Of a DNA stretch of 64,000 bases, positions 44,339 through 52,731 are shown piece by piece; within the stretch, counting starts at the first letter, position 1; each line of letters starts with the position of its first letter. The position numbers and the translations under genes are program-made. Source of the DNA: Shewanella sp. Choline-02u-19 (lineage in GTDB: Bacteria > Pseudomonadota > Gammaproteobacteria > Enterobacterales > Shewanellaceae); contig NZ_PJBE01000013.1 in the NCBI RefSeq assembly GCF_002836205.1, positions 2,666,001-2,730,000 on the forward strand, read 5' to 3'. The notes beneath the pieces were generated by a model, which did not search any database, was not told where the DNA came from, and was given only the letters and a program-made list of their open reading frames with translations.

Positions 44339-45235
44339 CTATTGAATATTGGTTGGAATACCACGCTGAGTGAGTAAAGCATCATTGGCTTTACTGTAAT
44401 CGACAGTATCTTGACCAATGAACTCGATGACATCGCGATTCATCTCAATCACACGACTACTTTGTCCTTCAGACTCAGACAATGGCGAGTGAACTTCAAT
44501 TAATTGTTGTCCATCAGGTTCGGCTGAGATTTTTACAGCTTGATTAATGACGGTAACAGAATCGCCGTACTTAACTTTATCAAATAACCATTCAATATCA
44601 TCAGGGTTTAGTCGAATACAGCCCGCACTCACCCGCATCCCAATACCAAAATCTTTATTGGTACCGTGAATAAGATAGCTACCGTCACCATAGGATAGTT
44701 GAATAGCAAACTTGCCAAGCGGATTGTCTGGCCCCGCGAGTACCACTCTTGGTAGCTCTTCGCCACGCTGCTCTAAATGCTCTTTTCGAATACTTGCTGG
44801 CGGCGTCCAACTTGGATTAGGGATACGAGATTTAATCTTTGTCACCATCTCTGGTGTTTCTCGCCCTACTCTTCCGATCCCGACAGGAAAGACATGGACC
44901 TCTTTGCCGCCTTTTGGAAAGTAATAGAGCCTCAGTTCAGCCAGATTAATCACCACCCCTTTATGAGGCACATCTGGCAGCAACATTTGCGTAGGGATCA
45001 ACAAGCGGCTTCCTGGCGTAGGTAAGAAAGGGTCTACACCGGGGTTAGATTCCATTAACTCCAAAATACCAATGTTGTACTGTTTAGAGATGGTTTGGAA
45101 GTAATCGCCTTTTTGCACCACATGCTCTTGTAATTCACCGACTAAACGACTGCCGCCTTGAGGGATTTGATAAACATTAGCAAAAGAAAACAACGGTAAA
45201 GTCGCTAAGATGAACAACAGCAATATACGCATCAT
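44339..45235 (-). CDS. L,D-transpeptidase with LysM domain (ErfK/YbiS family)
   Basis: A 298-aa periplasmic enzyme: signal peptide ending near FSFA, LysM domain at about residues 38-82 (VVQKGDYFQTISKQYN), YkuD catalytic domain (about 95-230) with HGTNKDFGIG and SAGCIRL, where the Cys is the nucleophile. The family joins the C-terminal Lys of Lpp to meso-diaminopimelate in peptidoglycan or makes 3-3 crosslinks. Convergent with lpp, so the tethering reaction is a good inference. C-terminal 60 residues are extra and acidic. Confidence 0.92.
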   Translation of the reverse strand: MMRILLLFILATLPLFSFANVYQIPQGGSRLVGELQEHVVQKGDYFQTISKQYNIGILELMESNPGVDPFLPTPGSRLLIPTQMLLPDVPHKGVVINLAELRLYYFPKGGKEVHVFPVGIGRVGRETPEMVTKIKSRIPNPSWTPPASIRKEHLEQRGEELPRVVLAGPDNPLGKFAIQLSYGDGSYLIHGTNKDFGIGMRVSAGCIRLNPDDIEWLFDKVKYGDSVTVINQAVKISAEPDGQQLIEVHSPLSESEGQSSRVIEMNRDVIEFIGQDTVDYSKANDALLTQRGIPTNIQ

Positions 45236-45288
45236 CAGTATCTATAATTCCATTAGGTTGAATAAGCAAAGGTTACCCTGAGCCAAGA

Positions 45289-46122
45289 CTATTTTCTAGT
45301 CATCAAGTTAATTACAAAGTCTATCTCTAGTGAGTCAAACTTTGCGTGTTGTATATGGTGTCGCATACTGTCATTCGCTCGCCAAGCATAAGGCGTCATG
45401 TCAAGAAGTGCGATAGCTTGCTCTCCAGACACCTTAACACTGATTGATAGACGTTCGCTTTGCAGTAACTCAAGCTCTTTGGGAAGATTATTGCTGACCG
45501 ACTTTTCGCTGAGATCTGGGTATATAAACTCTCGAATTTGCCATAAGTGTCTAGGACCAGCTGCCACTTGCAACAAAATACCATCTTGTTTAAGCACTCG
45601 AGTCAGCTCTTTTCCCTTAAGCGGCTTATCGATTAAGGTGATCAGGTCAAAACTTTCATCTTTGATTGGTAGATGTTTTAAGTTTGAAACAATATAAGTC
45701 GGACCACTTTGTGATTTTGCAGCTGCAAAAATGGCATTCTCAGCTTCTGAAACCCCGGTTTGCTCCAAGGCGGTTTCAGGTTGTTGCTCAGTCAAGATAT
45801 CCTTGACGGTTCTTAAGAAGTAACCTTCACCACAATCATAATCTAACTGCGATAATGACGCTCCTTCAGCAAACTGAGGCAAGTTAGCAATGATCTCAGC
45901 CAGTTTCTCTGCCAGTGGTACATAGATGCCGGACTCAAGCACGTAACGCTTAGCACGCATTACAGCTCGTGAGTCTATTTTAGGTTTTTTGACTAGACCA
46001 AACAACCAATAGCCTTGTTCATTCTTGTCAAAGTGGTGCTTGTTTTCACAATGCATGCCTTTTGACTCTTCGTGCACCATTAGCGGTGATTGGCAAGTTG
46101 GGCAAAGATAAATACTGTTCAT
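45289..46122 (-). CDS. rlmA: 23S rRNA (guanine-N1) methyltransferase RlmA-like
   Basis: A 277-aa protein. N-terminal Zn ribbon CPTC...C..KHHFD (residues 7-31), GYWLF block, SRAVMRAKRYVLESGIY signature of RlmA/TlrB, then a Rossmann methyltransferase with LDYDCGEGYFL as the SAM motif (less Gly-rich than usual). It methylates G745 of 23S rRNA in E. coli; target here is inferred. The SAM motif is somewhat degenerate, so activity is not certain. Confidence 0.83.
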   Translation of the reverse strand: MNSIYLCPTCQSPLMVHEESKGMHCENKHHFDKNEQGYWLFGLVKKPKIDSRAVMRAKRYVLESGIYVPLAEKLAEIIANLPQFAEGASLSQLDYDCGEGYFLRTVKDILTEQQPETALEQTGVSEAENAIFAAAKSQSGPTYIVSNLKHLPIKDESFDLITLIDKPLKGKELTRVLKQDGILLQVAAGPRHLWQIREFIYPDLSEKSVSNNLPKELELLQSERLSISVKVSGEQAIALLDMTPYAWRANDSMRHHIQHAKFDSLEIDFVINLMTRK

Positions 46123-46173
46123 GACACGCTCGCTGTTAAAATAAATAAGTAATTAAAGTGTGTGTAAGTCGCT

Positions 46174-46974
46174 TTAAAGGAAGATAAAGCCACACAACAC
46201 CGCCCCTAGAACTAGGCGATAAATAACAAACGGAGTCATGCCCATTTTGCTGATGATTTTCAAGAAATAGTGAATACAAACATAGGCTGCGACAAATGAC
46301 ACAATAATGCCTAAACCTAACGCTTGATAGTCGATAGCTTGACCACTGGAAATGAGATCTTTAGTCACTAATATCGCCGCACCTAAACTGACTGGCACCG
46401 ACATTAAAAAGGAAAATCGCGCCGCGGCTTCACGACTTAAGCCAAGCATTAACGCTGCCGTAATGGTGGCACCAGAGCGTGATGTCCCTGGAATAAGCGC
46501 CATTGCCTGCGCAATACCAATCACCAGTGCTTTTTTCCAACCGACTTGAAACTCAGTAAAACCTTGACGTTGCATTCTGTCTGCCCACCAAAGCAATAAA
46601 CCAAAGATAATGGTGGTTGCAGCAATCACTTCAATATTACGAAGATGAGTTGCAATAAAGTCTTTTGCCGTAAAACCAACAATCACCGCAGGGATCGTCG
46701 CCAGTATAATCCACCAAGACAGCTTACTTTCTTCCGTTTGCTTACCGCTGACGATACTGCCGGTCCACGCTTTAAACATCGAGAGCAGCTCTTTACGAAA
46801 ATACATCACCACAGCCAGCAGTGAGCCGGTATTGACTGCCACATCAAACGACAACCCTTGATCTTCCCAATTCAACAATTGAGCAGGCAAGATAAGGTGT
46901 GCTGAGCTTGAAATGGGTAAAAACTCGGTGAGGCCCTGGATCAGCGCCAATATAATCACCTGAAAAGTGTCCAT
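46174..46974 (-). CDS. uppP: Undecaprenyl-diphosphatase UppP/BacA
   Basis: Recycles undecaprenyl pyrophosphate to undecaprenyl phosphate for cell-wall synthesis. The 266-aa membrane protein carries the two signatures LIQGLTEFLPISSSAHL (residues 12-28) and PGTSRSGATI (about 165-174). About 8 hydrophobic helices. It follows folK on the same strand by 24 bases, so folB-folK-uppP is a probable operon. Confidence 0.96.
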   Translation of the reverse strand: MDTFQVIILALIQGLTEFLPISSSAHLILPAQLLNWEDQGLSFDVAVNTGSLLAVVMYFRKELLSMFKAWTGSIVSGKQTEESKLSWWIILATIPAVIVGFTAKDFIATHLRNIEVIAATTIIFGLLLWWADRMQRQGFTEFQVGWKKALVIGIAQAMALIPGTSRSGATITAALMLGLSREAAARFSFLMSVPVSLGAAILVTKDLISSGQAIDYQALGLGIIVSFVAAYVCIHYFLKIISKMGMTPFVIYRLVLGAVLCGFIFL

Positions 46975-46998
46975 AACTATCCTATATTAAAAAGCTTT

Positions 46999-47490
46999 TT
47001 ATACTGACCAATCGAATTCAATAGGCCATAAATTTTGTTGAGTCTTGTCATATTCATCCCAAAGGATTTGATATGGCTCATGGGTAACCGGATGAGTTAA
47101 CAGCGGCGCAATTTCAGCCAATGGCCAAAGTACAAATGCGTTGTATAAAATCTCAGCACGCGGCAGCTCTATTGGCGTCTGACAAACCACGTCATCATAA
47201 AGCAGTAAGTCGAGATCTAATGTTCTCGCTGCAAACTTCTTGGCGCCTTTCACCCGACCGTGGTCTTGTTCAATCTGTTTAAACGTCGCGACAACGGCCT
47301 CTATTGGCAATGCTGTTTCAGCAGCAACGACCATATTTAAAAAATTGGTGCCGTCAAAACCTACCGCTTCACTTTCAAAAACCGACGAAAGCAGCAGTTC
47401 ATCGAAATGACAATTCAAATCAATTAAAGCCGCCTTAAGGTGACGAATGGGTTCAATATTACTGCCTAGACTTATATAAATTTTAGCCAT
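46999..47490 (-). CDS. folK: Dihydropteridine pyrophosphokinase FolK
   Basis: Transfers pyrophosphate from ATP to 6-hydroxymethyl-dihydropterin. 163 aa; signature RTLDLDLLLYDD near residue 91 and N-terminal YISLGSN. Begins immediately after folB, with folB stop adjacent to its ATG. Confidence 0.95.
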   Translation of the reverse strand: MAKIYISLGSNIEPIRHLKAALIDLNCHFDELLLSSVFESEAVGFDGTNFLNMVVAAETALPIEAVVATFKQIEQDHGRVKGAKKFAARTLDLDLLLYDDVVCQTPIELPRAEILYNAFVLWPLAEIAPLLTHPVTHEPYQILWDEYDKTQQNLWPIEFDWSV

Positions 47491-47844
47491 TTATACATGA
47501 CCTCGTTCAATCTCAACGCCTACAGCTGCCGCTGTCGGTACAGCGCCAGGCTTCATTACTTTTACTTTCACCCAAGGCACGTTGAATTCCACCATCACAC
47601 AATGTGCGACCCGCTCAGCAACCGTCTCAATCAGCTCGATTGGCTTCTCCGTGATCAGCGCCGTGAGTCGATTCGACACGGTTTCGTAGCACAAAGCATT
47701 TTCATAATCGTCACTCGCGGCGGCTAAGCGATTATCCCAAGCCATATCTAAATCCAGTAACAAGGTTTGATGGATCTGCTTTTCCCATTCATAGACCCCA
47801 ATGACGGTTTCTATTTTAAGTTCTCTGATCAGTACTTTATCCAT
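47491..47844 (-). CDS. folB: Dihydroneopterin aldolase FolB
   Basis: Converts dihydroneopterin to 6-hydroxymethyl-dihydropterin and glycolaldehyde. 117 aa, with IRELKIETVIGVYEWEK at the N-terminus, the catalytic LCYETV...ETVAERVA region and MKPGAVPTAAAVGVEIER at the end. It is divergent from plsY across about 310 bases, the usual arrangement in gammaproteobacteria. Confidence 0.94.
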   Translation of the reverse strand: MDKVLIRELKIETVIGVYEWEKQIHQTLLLDLDMAWDNRLAAASDDYENALCYETVSNRLTALITEKPIELIETVAERVAHCVMVEFNVPWVKVKVMKPGAVPTAAAVGVEIERGHV

Positions 47845-48155
47845 GATTTCTCCAAAACCTTAATCTTTACCATTGAGGTCTGATTAGCTAAAGCGAACAA
47901 AAAGGATATAATCCGTCGCAAAGCTAAGATATTACTCTTTGGCTCTTTCGAACGAGAGAAAATCCAAGTAGGATAATTCCTCGTAAATAAAGAATTTATA
48001 AAAAACAGCGGCTCTATATGCAAGGTAGCTAAGAAAGCTGTAAAGCTGTTTTTTGTGCTCCAATTCACTGGCTAATTTACAAGTCAGTCAGCTAAGTTTA
48101 AAGAGCATTTTTTTATGTTGCGCGATAATACCCTAAGACGGATAAGGAAACCAAT
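47845..48155. other. folB-plsY divergent region
   Basis: About 310 bases; no gene supported. TTTTTTATG near 48110 and AT-rich words suggest the plsY promoter, without a clear -35/-10 pair. Confidence 0.35.
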
Positions 48156-48767
48156 TTGACCAGTACTGCACTAACAATAATGATGATAGTGGGCGCCTAT
48201 TTGGCAGGCTCAATATCGAGTGCTGTACTTGTGTGTAAAATGCGCGGCCTCCCCGACCCAAGAACCGTAGGTTCAGGTAATCCGGGGGCGACCAATGTAT
48301 TGCGTATAGGCGGCGCGAGTTCCGCTGTACTGGTACTTTTTTTCGATATGCTTAAAGGCGCTGCTCCAGCATATCTCGCTTTTAGATTAGGTGTTGACCC
48401 CGTAGCGCTTGGGCTTATCGCCATTGCTGCTTGCTTAGGTCATATTTTCCCCATCTTTTTTGGATTTAAAGGCGGTAAAGGCGTTGCCACCGCATTTGGC
48501 GCAATGGCGCCCATTGGTCATTATCTAGCATTATTTTTAATGCTGACTTGGGCCGCTATAGTACTCATCACCCGCTACTCATCTTTGGCAGCCATCTGCA
48601 CGGCATTGCTCGCGCCAGTGTTCACATGGTGGATTGACGATAGGTTTACCATTCCGGTTGCGATGTTATCAACCCTGATTGTCATTCGTCATCGCGATAA
48701 TATTAGCCGCTTACTAAAGGGCGAAGAGGCTAAACTGTCACGAAAACGTCGTAATAAAACCTCTTAG
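48156..48767 (+). CDS. plsY: Glycerol-3-phosphate acyltransferase PlsY
   Basis: Uses acyl phosphate to acylate glycerol-3-phosphate, first step of phospholipid synthesis. 203 aa, about five helices, with PRTVGSGNPGATNVLRIGG (residues 35-53), KGGKGVATAFG (near 107-117) and GHIFPIFFGF conserved. A TTG start at 48156 with AAGGA at 8 bases. Divergent from folB. Confidence 0.95.
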   Translation: MTSTALTIMMIVGAYLAGSISSAVLVCKMRGLPDPRTVGSGNPGATNVLRIGGASSAVLVLFFDMLKGAAPAYLAFRLGVDPVALGLIAIAACLGHIFPIFFGFKGGKGVATAFGAMAPIGHYLALFLMLTWAAIVLITRYSSLAAICTALLAPVFTWWIDDRFTIPVAMLSTLIVIRHRDNISRLLKGEEAKLSRKRRNKTS

Positions 48768-48815
48768 ATAATTATCCTCTTAAATGTCCAAGCTCATACT
48801 CGAAAACAGCGCCAT

Positions 48816-48840
48816 AAAAAACGGCGCTTAAAAGCGCCGT
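48816..48840 (-). terminator. Terminator after tsaD
   Basis: On the minus strand ACGGCGCTT TT AAGCGCCGT followed by TTTTTTATG, 20 bases past the tsaD stop; also shared with plsY end. Confidence 0.9.
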
Positions 48841-48858
48841 CATAATTAGGATTCAGTA

Positions 48859-49875
48859 CTAATCGACCGGTTCTAACGTATCTAAAGGCCATCTTGGTTG
48901 ACCTTTAACGCTTAAATCATCTGTTTGCCCCGCCTTTAAACGCTGTAAGCCCGCATAAGCTATCATCGCGCCGTTATCGGTACAAAACTCATCACGAGGG
49001 TAATACACTTTGCCGCCCAGATTTTTCATCATCTCGGCCAGTGAAGCACGCAAGCGCGTATTGGCGCTGACACCGCCAGCAATCACTAAACGTTGATAAC
49101 CCGTTTGCTTTAATGCACGCTTACATTTAATCGCTAGCGTGTCGACAACCGCTTCTTCAAAGGCACAAGCGATATTAGCGCGTGTTTGGTCATCTTTTGG
49201 CTCTGCAGCTATCGTATTGGCTGCGAATGTTTTAAGACCTGAAAAACTAAAGTTAAGCCCAGGTTTATCCGTCATCGGCCTTGGGAAGCGATAACTCTTT
49301 TCAATACCCTTAGCCGCGAGTTTCGCCAACCGGGGTCCGCCGGGATAATCAAGCCCCAACAATTTGGCGGTTTTGTCGAATGCTTCACCTGCAGCGTCAT
49401 CAACCGACTCACCGAGTACCTCGTAGCGACCAATGCCTTCAACACCGACCAACATTGAGTGCCCACCAGACACCAATAATGCCAGAAATGGGAACGCTGG
49501 CACGTCATCTTCTAACATTGGCGCTAATAGGTGTCCCTCCATGTGATGCACCCCAATAGCTGGTTTATCCCATGAGAAAGCTAATGCACGACCAACGCAT
49601 GCACCTACCAGCAACGCGCCAATAAGTCCTGGGCCCTTGGTATAAGCAATACCATCGAGATCTTCAATTGTCATATCGGCATCGGCTAATGCTTGACGAA
49701 TTAAAGGTACGATTTTACGAACATGGTCCCGAGACGCCAACTCAGGCACTACGCCACCGTAGTCCGCATGCAACTTTACCTGACTATAAAGGGCATGTGA
49801 AAGTAGCCCTTTTTTATCATCATAAACTGCGATTCCTGTTTCATCACAAGATGTCTCTATTCCTAAAACCCGCAT
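48859..49875 (-). CDS. tsaD: tRNA N6-adenosine threonylcarbamoyltransferase TsaD
   Basis: Transfers the threonylcarbamoyl group to A37 of ANN-decoding tRNAs. 338 aa with ILGIETSCDET opening, HMEGH metal site (near residues 111-115), LALLVSGGHSM and the C-terminal GGVSANTRLR. It is divergent from the rpsU operon, as in E. coli. Confidence 0.97.
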   Translation of the reverse strand: MRVLGIETSCDETGIAVYDDKKGLLSHALYSQVKLHADYGGVVPELASRDHVRKIVPLIRQALADADMTIEDLDGIAYTKGPGLIGALLVGACVGRALAFSWDKPAIGVHHMEGHLLAPMLEDDVPAFPFLALLVSGGHSMLVGVEGIGRYEVLGESVDDAAGEAFDKTAKLLGLDYPGGPRLAKLAAKGIEKSYRFPRPMTDKPGLNFSFSGLKTFAANTIAAEPKDDQTRANIACAFEEAVVDTLAIKCKRALKQTGYQRLVIAGGVSANTRLRASLAEMMKNLGGKVYYPRDEFCTDNGAMIAYAGLQRLKAGQTDDLSVKGQPRWPLDTLEPVD

Positions 49876-50001
49876 TATCTCTCATCTTTACTGCATATAA
49901 TTACCGCCAATTCTACCTGCTGTGCTTTAATTACTCCAGAGTCCGATAGCGTTCTAAGCGCATTATTACCAAATAGACATAATCCCGATCGTTATAAGGG
50001 G

Positions 50002-50029
50002 TTTACAAAAGGTGTCTAGTCGTTATAGA
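50002..50029 (+). promoter_or_regulatory. Probable rpsU operon promoter
   Basis: TTTACA at 50002-50007, 16-base spacer, TATAGA at 50024-50029, about 75 bases upstream of rpsU. Consensus-like but not proven. Confidence 0.5.
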
Positions 50030-50103
50030 ATTCCGCACCATTTTTAAATTATCTGAGTCAATTAATTGTCTCAATGCAACCGACACCTAAGGGGTGATGG
50101 CTA

Positions 50104-50319
50104 ATGCCAATTATTAAAGTACGTGAAAACGAACCATTCGACGTAGCTCTTCGTCGTTTCAAGCGCTCTTGTGAAAAAGCTGGTATCTTAGCTGACGTTC
50201 GTGCTCGTGAGTTCTACGAGAAGCCAACGACTGCACGTAAACGTGCTAAAGCCGCTGCTATCAAGCGTCTTGCTAAGAAGCTTTCTCGCGAAAACGCACG
50301 TCGCGTACGTTTATATTAA
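50104..50319 (+). CDS. rpsU: 30S ribosomal protein S21
   Basis: 71 aa, highly basic, MPIIKVRENEPFDVALRRFKR opening. AAGGGGTGATG ribosome site. Starts the macromolecular synthesis operon. Eight bases before yqeY. Confidence 0.99.
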   Translation: MPIIKVRENEPFDVALRRFKRSCEKAGILADVRAREFYEKPTTARKRAKAAAIKRLAKKLSRENARRVRLY

Positions 50320-50326
50320 TCTCATT

Positions 50327-50770
50327 ATGAGCCTAATCGATCAGCTAAAAGAGCAGATGAAAGACGCCATGCGTGCCAAAGAAAAGGTACGCTTGGGGAC
50401 TATTCGTATGGCACTAGCCGCCGTCAAACAAATTGAAGTGGATACCCGCGAATCTTTGGATGACGACCAAGCTATAGCGGTCTTAACCAAAATGGTAAAA
50501 CAGCGTCGCGATTCTATTGCTCAATATACAGCAGCAGGCCGTGACGAATTAGCGCAAAAAGAAGCAGAAGAAATTCAAGTGCTTGAACACTTCTTGCCTC
50601 AGCCTCTTACTGAAGAGGAAATTCTTGCGTTAGTTGATGCTAGCATCTTAGAGATGGGCGCATCCTCCATGGCGGACATGGGTAAAGTAATGGGATCGCT
50701 AAAACCGAAAGTAATGGGTAGAGCAGACATGGCGGCAATTGGCGCTATGATCCGTGCAAAACTCAAGTAG
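50327..50770 (+). CDS. yqeY: GatB/YqeY domain protein
   Basis: 147 aa from the ATG at 50327, seven bases after the rpsU stop (start upstream at 50201 is spurious and overlaps rpsU). YqeY domain with LKEQMKDAMRAKEKVRLGTIRMALAAVKQIEVD, and C-terminal MGKVMGSLKPKVMGRADM. It resembles the tRNA-binding tail of GatB, but its biochemical role is unproven. Its place between rpsU and dnaG is common in Vibrio and Shewanella and absent from E. coli. Confidence 0.95.
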   Translation: MSLIDQLKEQMKDAMRAKEKVRLGTIRMALAAVKQIEVDTRESLDDDQAIAVLTKMVKQRRDSIAQYTAAGRDELAQKEAEEIQVLEHFLPQPLTEEEILALVDASILEMGASSMADMGKVMGSLKPKVMGRADMAAIGAMIRAKLK

Positions 50771-50791
50771 TTTTAGTTTTAGTGATGAATG

Positions 50792-50820
50792 AGCCGTGCT
50801 TTTGCGCGGCTTGTTTGTTT
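50792..50820 (+). terminator. Internal terminator between yqeY and dnaG
   Basis: AGCCGTGC TTTT GCGCGGCT, followed by TGTTTGTTTT. The same operon in E. coli has an attenuator-like terminator before dnaG that keeps primase low. Confidence 0.75.
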
Positions 50821-50874
50821 TCGATTTTCTCTATTTAAACTTCACGAAATTAAAGGCGGCATTTAACAATACTA

Positions 50875-52605
50875 ATGGCGATACCTCGTGATTTTATCAA
50901 TGAGCTAGTAGCTCGCATCGACATTGTCGACTTAATAGACCCTAAAGTACCCCTAAAAAAGGCGGGTAAAAATCACTCTGCCTGTTGTCCTTTTCATAGC
51001 GAAAAATCTCCCTCTTTCACCGTTAGTAGAGACAAGCAGTTTTATCATTGTTTTGGCTGCGGCGCACACGGAAATGTTATTGATTTTGTCATGGAATATG
51101 ACCGACTCGACTTCGTGGATGCAATTGAAGAACTCGCCGGACAGTTAGGACTTGAAGTTCCACAGGAACAAGGTACCGGTAAGCCTCGCGATCAAGAGTT
51201 AAGTCGCGATTTATACCAACTGATGGAGGAGTCGAGTTTATTCTTCCAAAGTCAGCTAAGACAACACAGTGACAAACAAAAAGTGCTTGATTATTTATCA
51301 CATCGAGGGCTTTCAAAAGACGTAGTAGAACACTTTAACATTGGCTTTGCCCCAGATGGTTGGGATGGTTTGTTAAGCCGCTATCGTCAAAATCAAGATT
51401 CACAGAACAAACTGCTTACTGCTGGTATGGTCATTGAAAATGACAGTGGTAAGCGATATGACCGATTCCGCGACCGATTAATGTTCCCAATCAGGGATAG
51501 ACGTGGACGAGTCATTGGCTTTGGTGGCCGAGTTTTGGGAGAAGGTACGCCAAAGTACTTGAATTCTCCAGAAACGCCCATATTTCATAAGGGCAATGAG
51601 CTCTATGGATTGTATGAACTAAAGCAACGCCATCGAGACCCGCAACAAGTACTCATTGTTGAAGGCTATATGGACGTCGTAGCACTTGCGCAATTTGACG
51701 TTGATTATGCCGTAGCCTCATTAGGCACCTCGACCACCGCTGAACAATTTCAGCTGTTGCTGCGTAGCGCAAAAGAAGTTATCTGTTGTTACGACGGCGA
51801 TAAAGCAGGCAAAGAAGCCGCCTGGCGTGCGCTAGAAACCGCTTTACCACTGTTAAAACCGGGTAATCAGGTTCGCTTCATGTTCCTACCTGAAGGCGAA
51901 GACCCTGACACTCTCGTCAGGCAGATTGGTAAAGATAAGTTCGAAGAAAGTATTGGCCACGCCATGGCACTACCAGAGTTTCTATTTGATAATTTGGCGA
52001 AAAAATTTGGCAAAGAAGACAAAAGTGTATTGGCAAAAAATGCCATTAAACTGATCGAAAAAGTGCAAGACACAGTATTACAAAGTCTATTGCTTGAAGA
52101 TTTAGCACACAAGCTAAGAATGAACGGTGCTGACGAGCTTAAACGAAAATTTAACTTTTCGACTAAGTCGGCCGATAAACCTAAACAGCACAAAGCGTTG
52201 AAAGGACGTGGCACCCCGATGCGATTAGCCATTGCATTGTTGGTACAACATCCACGCTTAGGTGAGAAATTGCCTCAGCAACCAGCGCTAAAACATATAC
52301 AGATGGCAGGTATTGACTTACTGACCCTTGTATTAGATTTAACTCGCGGCAAAGTAATGAGCAGCGCACAACTACTTGAACAGTTCAGGGGCGATGATAA
52401 ATTCAGTACCCTAAAAAAACTGACCCAATGGGACCATCAAGTGGCGGACGAAAACTTGCTCCGAGAGTTAAAAGAAACACTCGTGTGGCTAAATAACCAG
52501 TATATTGAGCAACGTTATCAAGAGCTGAGTTTAAAACAGAACCACACGAAAGAAGAACGGTTGCAGCTTAAAAAGCTAATCGCAGTGATCCAAAAGCAAG
52601 CTTAA
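50875..52605 (+). CDS. dnaG: DNA primase DnaG
   Basis: Makes RNA primers at the replication fork. 576 aa: N-terminal CHC2 zinc domain with CPFHSEKSPSF and FGCGAHG, catalytic Toprim core with VEGYMDVVAL and the acidic DGDKAG motif, C-terminal DnaB-binding domain. TAAAGGCGG ribosome site. Between an internal terminator and rpoD. Confidence 0.97.
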   Translation: MAIPRDFINELVARIDIVDLIDPKVPLKKAGKNHSACCPFHSEKSPSFTVSRDKQFYHCFGCGAHGNVIDFVMEYDRLDFVDAIEELAGQLGLEVPQEQGTGKPRDQELSRDLYQLMEESSLFFQSQLRQHSDKQKVLDYLSHRGLSKDVVEHFNIGFAPDGWDGLLSRYRQNQDSQNKLLTAGMVIENDSGKRYDRFRDRLMFPIRDRRGRVIGFGGRVLGEGTPKYLNSPETPIFHKGNELYGLYELKQRHRDPQQVLIVEGYMDVVALAQFDVDYAVASLGTSTTAEQFQLLLRSAKEVICCYDGDKAGKEAAWRALETALPLLKPGNQVRFMFLPEGEDPDTLVRQIGKDKFEESIGHAMALPEFLFDNLAKKFGKEDKSVLAKNAIKLIEKVQDTVLQSLLLEDLAHKLRMNGADELKRKFNFSTKSADKPKQHKALKGRGTPMRLAIALLVQHPRLGEKLPQQPALKHIQMAGIDLLTLVLDLTRGKVMSSAQLLEQFRGDDKFSTLKKLTQWDHQVADENLLRELKETLVWLNNQYIEQRYQELSLKQNHTKEERLQLKKLIAVIQKQA

Positions 52606-52731
52606 AGGCAATTTTTGCACCAAAAGTAAGCACTTGGACTAGCACAGCGAAGCACCGAAGGCTATAATTAACGACTTACGTGGCTGTTTTTTGCCCGTCG
52701 TTTTAACTGTTTCCCAACTTGGATGATATCT

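Noticed and set aside
44227..44433. Minus-strand open frame between lpp and the L,D-transpeptidase end
   Set aside because: Runs through the terminator and the 3' end of the transpeptidase in another frame; no start support.
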